From positions 1 to 16,262 of the forward strand of contig NZ_JBBMFO010000034.1 of assembly GCF_040096015.1 (NCBI RefSeq): a stretch of 16,262 nt of DNA, given 5' to 3'. Positions 13,860-16,262 of the stretch are shown piece by piece. How positions within the stretch are numbered: position 1 is the stretch's first letter; every line of letters begins with the position of its first letter. The notes beneath the pieces are model-generated. The model did no database searches. It was not told the origin of the DNA and saw only the letters and a list, made by a program, of their open reading frames with translations. Source of the DNA: Peptoniphilus_A hominis. Its GTDB lineage: Bacteria; Bacillota; Clostridia; Tissierellales; Peptoniphilaceae. Made by a program: the position numbers and the translations under genes.

Positions 13860-15080
13860 TTATTTTGCCTTAACTTGTGCCTTTAAAGCAGCAAGTTCTT
13901 TCTTCATTTCTTCAATTTCTTTCTTAAGAGCTGCATCAACTTCAACTTTTGCTTTTTCTTCTTTTAGTTTTGCAACTTCTTCCTTAAGAGCCTTAATTTC
14001 TTTTTCAGAATCGCTCTTTATCTTGTTAACCTTTCTGTCAAGGCTTGTTTTAGCTTTCTTTGCATCGTCAAGTCCCTTAGTAAGTCCTTCGACTTCACCC
14101 ATGAATTTTTCTGCATCGCTAGCAGTTGCAATTGGAAAATCTTTTAATCTTTCTGCAACTTTTTCCATGTAAGATTCTTTATTTTTTTCTACAATATCTA
14201 AAATTTCTTGAACTTTTTCCTTATATTCATTAGAGTTTACAAGTTCTCTATAAGCTTTTTCAAAATTACTCATGTAGAATTTGAAGAAATCTGCGAAATC
14301 TTCTAGTGAAGCTTCAGATTCAAGTCCATTGATATAAGCTCTTTGAGCCTTTAAAGCTGTTTCTTGATTTTTCTTTTCAAGGAATAAATTGAAATCTAAA
14401 AGTTTAAGTTCAAGGTCAAGATAATTTTGTAGTTCTCTCCTTGTTTTTTCCTTGTCTTCTGGACTTACGCCAATAGTTGGCATTTCAAAAATCTTGTCCA
14501 AAATTCCTTGGTAAAAATCTTTTACATCTGCAACTAATAATTCTGGTCTATTTTGAATTGCTTTTTCATAAAAATCAATAGACTTCTTTGAATTTTCTAT
14601 GGCAGGTCTAATAAATTTTTCTAAATTAAAGTTTTCAAGAACTCTATAATAGCTATCTGGAATTCTCTTGTAGAAATATTTTTTAGACATTTCAACTAAC
14701 TCGTCGCTATAAAGTTCAAATAACTCAATTAATTTATTTTGAGCTGAAACAAGATCTAGGTCCTTATAAAAATCACCATAAGCAAGGTAAAGTTTGTTTA
14801 AAAATTCCATGTTTTTGTTGTAAGAATCCAAAGATTCCTTGTAACCAGGAACTTGTTCAAAGAAATCTTTAAAATTATTTTCAAAATTTTCATTGATTTC
14901 TCTGTAGTTCTTGAAAAAGTCCATTGGGTTTTTAAAGTTGTTTACAAACATATTTCCAGCAAAGGGATTGAAATCTCCAAACTTAAAAGATTCCATAAAT
15001 TTGCTATAAGCTTCCTTTTGATTTTCAAAAATATTTTTTTGCATTTCCATCATATCTTCAAAAAAATTTTTATTTTCCAT
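13860..15080 (-). CDS. PhaE/phasin-like coiled-coil protein
   Basis: A 406-residue, highly helical, soluble protein with no signal peptide or membrane segment. Residues about 150-300 resemble the PhaE subunit of class III polyhydroxyalkanoate synthase: FIRPAIENSKKSI, then the characteristic MPTIGVSPEDKEKTRRELQNY (200-220), and FYMSNFEKAYRELVNSNEYKEKV (268-290; compare the family pattern of Glu-x-x-Tyr...Ser-x-Glu-Phe). Residues 320-406 are an Ala/Lys/Glu coiled coil. The N-terminus (1-70) is rich in Phe, Asn and Met, as in granule- or surface-binding amphipathic helices. No phaC synthase is next to it, so a polymer-synthesis role is not shown by context. AAGGAGG precedes the ATG. The gene is monocistronic, with a strong promoter at 15140-15168. 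Confidence 0.7.
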   Translation of the reverse strand: MENKNFFEDMMEMQKNIFENQKEAYSKFMESFKFGDFNPFAGNMFVNNFKNPMDFFKNYREINENFENNFKDFFEQVPGYKESLDSYNKNMEFLNKLYLAYGDFYKDLDLVSAQNKLIELFELYSDELVEMSKKYFYKRIPDSYYRVLENFNLEKFIRPAIENSKKSIDFYEKAIQNRPELLVADVKDFYQGILDKIFEMPTIGVSPEDKEKTRRELQNYLDLELKLLDFNLFLEKKNQETALKAQRAYINGLESEASLEDFADFFKFYMSNFEKAYRELVNSNEYKEKVQEILDIVEKNKESYMEKVAERLKDFPIATASDAEKFMGEVEGLTKGLDDAKKAKTSLDRKVNKIKSDSEKEIKALKEEVAKLKEEKAKVEVDAALKKEIEEMKKELAALKAQVKAK

Positions 15081-15139
15081 TTTTTCCTCCTTTTAATACC
15101 TTTCCACTAAAATTTGTCTTCAATATTTTGCTTTACTAG

Positions 15140-15168
15140 ATTATAACGACAAAAGACCTCCAGGTCAA
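15140..15168 (-). promoter_or_regulatory. Strong SigA promoter of the PhaE-like gene with a palindrome at the -35 box
   Basis: On the minus strand: -35 TTGACC (15163-15168), 17-bp spacer, -10 TATAAT (15140-15145). The palindrome GACCTCCAGGTC (15155-15166) overlaps the -35 box and could be an operator; its regulator is unknown. The rest of the 15081-15459 gap is A+T-rich, with the divergent LRR promoter at its right side. Confidence 0.75.
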
Positions 15169-15408
15169 ATAATGACTACCTTTTCCTGTATAATAATTTA
15201 AATTTTACAAAATTATTACCCATCTGTTACTTATTTTTGTTCTAAAATATTTTTGTATTATAATAATACCCAAATAAAGCAATTATTATTTATATTTCGT
15301 AACATATTTTTCTTAATTCAAACTTTTAGTAACAAAGTTCTTTTTATTTAAAAAAAGTGTTCATCCTTTCTCTATTTTACAACCTTCCTTTATTAATCTC
15401 AGCTACTA

Positions 15409-15417
15409 TGTTATAAT
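15409..15417 (+). promoter_or_regulatory. Extended -10 promoter of the LRR protein gene
   Basis: TGTTATAAT (TG 15409-15410, TATAAT 15412-15417) is a perfect extended -10 with a poor -35 (TTTATT). GGGGGAGG at 15441-15448 is the ribosome binding site for the ATG at 15460. Confidence 0.6.
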
Positions 15418-15459
15418 ATAAGTAAGAAAAAATTTATGTAGGGGGAGGACATACATATT

Positions 15460-16053
15460 ATGGAAAAACCTTGGGAGTTTGACGATTTTATATTTGATGG
15501 CGATGTGCTAAAGGGAATGACAAGAAAGGGCAAAGACAAAATCAAAAATGAAGAATTATTTGATATGGTAGTGCCTACTGAAGGACCAGACGGAACTAAA
15601 ATAAGAGTTATTGGAGAACAATGCTTCTTCAGAAGAAAACTTAACTCAGTTGTAATTCCTGAAACTGTTGAAGAAATTAGGTACGAAGCTTTTGGCGTTA
15701 ACAACTTAACTGAAGTTGAAATTCCAGATTCAGTAAAAAAATTAGATGCTTACGCATTCTACAGAAACAAATTAACTGATGTTAAAATGCCTGAAGAATT
15801 AGAATACATTGGCGACAATGCTTTCTCATTAAATGAAATTGGCGAAATTGAAATTCCTGAAACAGTTAAATTTATTGGAGTAAGTGCTTTCTACAAAAAC
15901 AAACTTACAGAAATTAACTTACCAGAAAATATTGAGGAAATTGACATGTATGCTTTCAGAAAAAATAATATCACTGAAGCTCATGTACCAGCTGGAATGA
16001 AAAAATTTGACGAAAGAGCATTTGAAGAAAATGTTGTTGTAAAAAGAGACTAA
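15460..16053 (+). CDS. BspA-type leucine-rich repeat protein without signal peptide
   Basis: A 197-residue protein. Residues 1-50 form a non-repetitive cap (PWEFDDFIFDGDVLKGMTRKGKDK). The rest is a regular BspA-like LRR array (LRR_5 type) with an exact 22-residue period: the conserved Phe recurs at 56, 78, 100, 122, 144, 166 and 188, in units of the form AF-x-x-N-x-L-x-x-V-x-I-P-x-x-V-x-x-I. Such arrays form a curved protein-binding surface and are usually part of large secreted proteins. Here there is no signal peptide, wall anchor or membrane segment, so the protein is probably cytoplasmic. Its partner is unknown. It is the only intact plus-strand gene and has its own promoter and terminator. 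Confidence 0.9.
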   Translation: MEKPWEFDDFIFDGDVLKGMTRKGKDKIKNEELFDMVVPTEGPDGTKIRVIGEQCFFRRKLNSVVIPETVEEIRYEAFGVNNLTEVEIPDSVKKLDAYAFYRNKLTDVKMPEELEYIGDNAFSLNEIGEIEIPETVKFIGVSAFYKNKLTEINLPENIEEIDMYAFRKNNITEAHVPAGMKKFDERAFEENVVVKRD

Positions 16054-16068
16054 TAAAAAAATGACAAA

Positions 16069-16101
16069 AGACTGTTGCTTGATGCAGCAGTCTTTTTATT
16101 T
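16069..16101 (+). terminator. Intrinsic terminator of the LRR protein gene
   Basis: AGACTGTTGC (16069-16078), loop TTGAT, GCAGCAGTCT (16084-16093), then TTTTATTTT. The stem is 10 bp with one G-U pair and lies 15 bp beyond the stop codon. Confidence 0.9.
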
Positions 16102-16118
16102 TGCATAATTATTTTGAA

Positions 16119-16167
16119 TCTATAATATCTGTAAGCTACTATAACCTCTAAATGATATTATAGAGCC
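16119..16167. repeat. Short inverted-repeat element ending in an ISL3-like tip
   Basis: TCTATAATATC (16119-16129) and GATATTATAGA (16154-16164) are perfect 11-bp inverted arms around 24 bp. The right tip continues into GAGCC, so the minus strand reads GGCTCTATAATATC, similar to the ISL3-like tip at 65-72. It may be a MITE-like or solo-end remnant. There is no coding content. Confidence 0.4.
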
Positions 16168-16190
16168 AAAAAAAGACGCCCATTATGTGG

Positions 16191-16262
16191 TGACCCCATA
16201 AAGTTGGACCTAATACCAGGACTGGTAGTTTACTAGTTCTGGTATTATTTTATTACTTTCCA
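16191..16262. mobile_element. Terminal part of an IS3-family (IS150-like) element, cut by the window edge
   Basis: TGACCCCATAAAGTTGGACC at 16191-16210 begins with TG and closely resembles the inverted-repeat ends of IS150-group IS3 elements. Immediately inside is a long hairpin, 16212-16227 with 16231-16246 (16 bp with G-U pairs as RNA), a common position for a read-through block. The transposase would lie to the right of the window. Confidence 0.5.

Noticed and set aside
1..16262. CRISPR arrays, tRNA, rRNA or classical riboswitches
   Set aside because: No regularly spaced direct repeats, cloverleaf or rRNA-like sequence, or recognised aptamer was seen on either strand by eye.

Overview
The window is low-GC DNA whose gene content suggests a Gram-positive anaerobe of the Peptoniphilaceae type (Anaerococcus, Peptoniphilus or Finegoldia relatives). 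The grounds are strong AGGAGG-type ribosome binding sites, A+T-rich intergenic DNA, SLH-domain surface anchoring, BspA-type leucine-rich repeats, and operators of the Firmicutes heat-shock repressors HrcA and CtsR. The family assignment is inference; no rRNA or other marker gene is present.

Layout. The left edge (1-~693) is nested mobile-element debris: the end of what looks like an ISL3-family element lies inside an IS30-family transposase that also carries a nonsense codon. Then follow, all on the minus strand: an SLH surface protein (834-2591); a heat-shock operon of a zinc-finger-less J-domain protein and the ClpB disaggregase (2764-6290), with a long leader and an interlocked promoter/CIRCE/CtsR-box control region at 6527-6589; and a two-gene restriction-modification-like operon (6646-11962) of an Eco57I-type adenine methylase and a GIY-YIG/DEAH-helicase protein whose C-terminus carries a second, incomplete methylase-like segment. 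A 535-bp very T-rich gap (11963-12497) lies upstream of that operon. Next come a compact three-gene operon with overlapping genes (DUF2975 membrane protein, YozG-type XRE regulator, membrane-anchored unknown; 12498-13667) and an orphan PhaE/phasin-like coiled-coil protein (13860-15080). Divergently transcribed on the plus strand is a small BspA-type LRR protein with no signal peptide (15460-16053). The right edge holds a small hairpin element and the terminus of an IS3-family element (from 16191).

How the genes fit together. The J protein and ClpB are likely co-induced on protein damage: one promoter drives both, its -35 box sits inside the CIRCE spacer, and a CtsR box covers the start region. 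The two restriction-modification genes are translationally coupled (1-bp gap) and are the best candidate for an under-described defence system. The transposon debris at both ends indicates that the locus is open to insertion. Intrinsic terminators mark the end of nearly every transcription unit.
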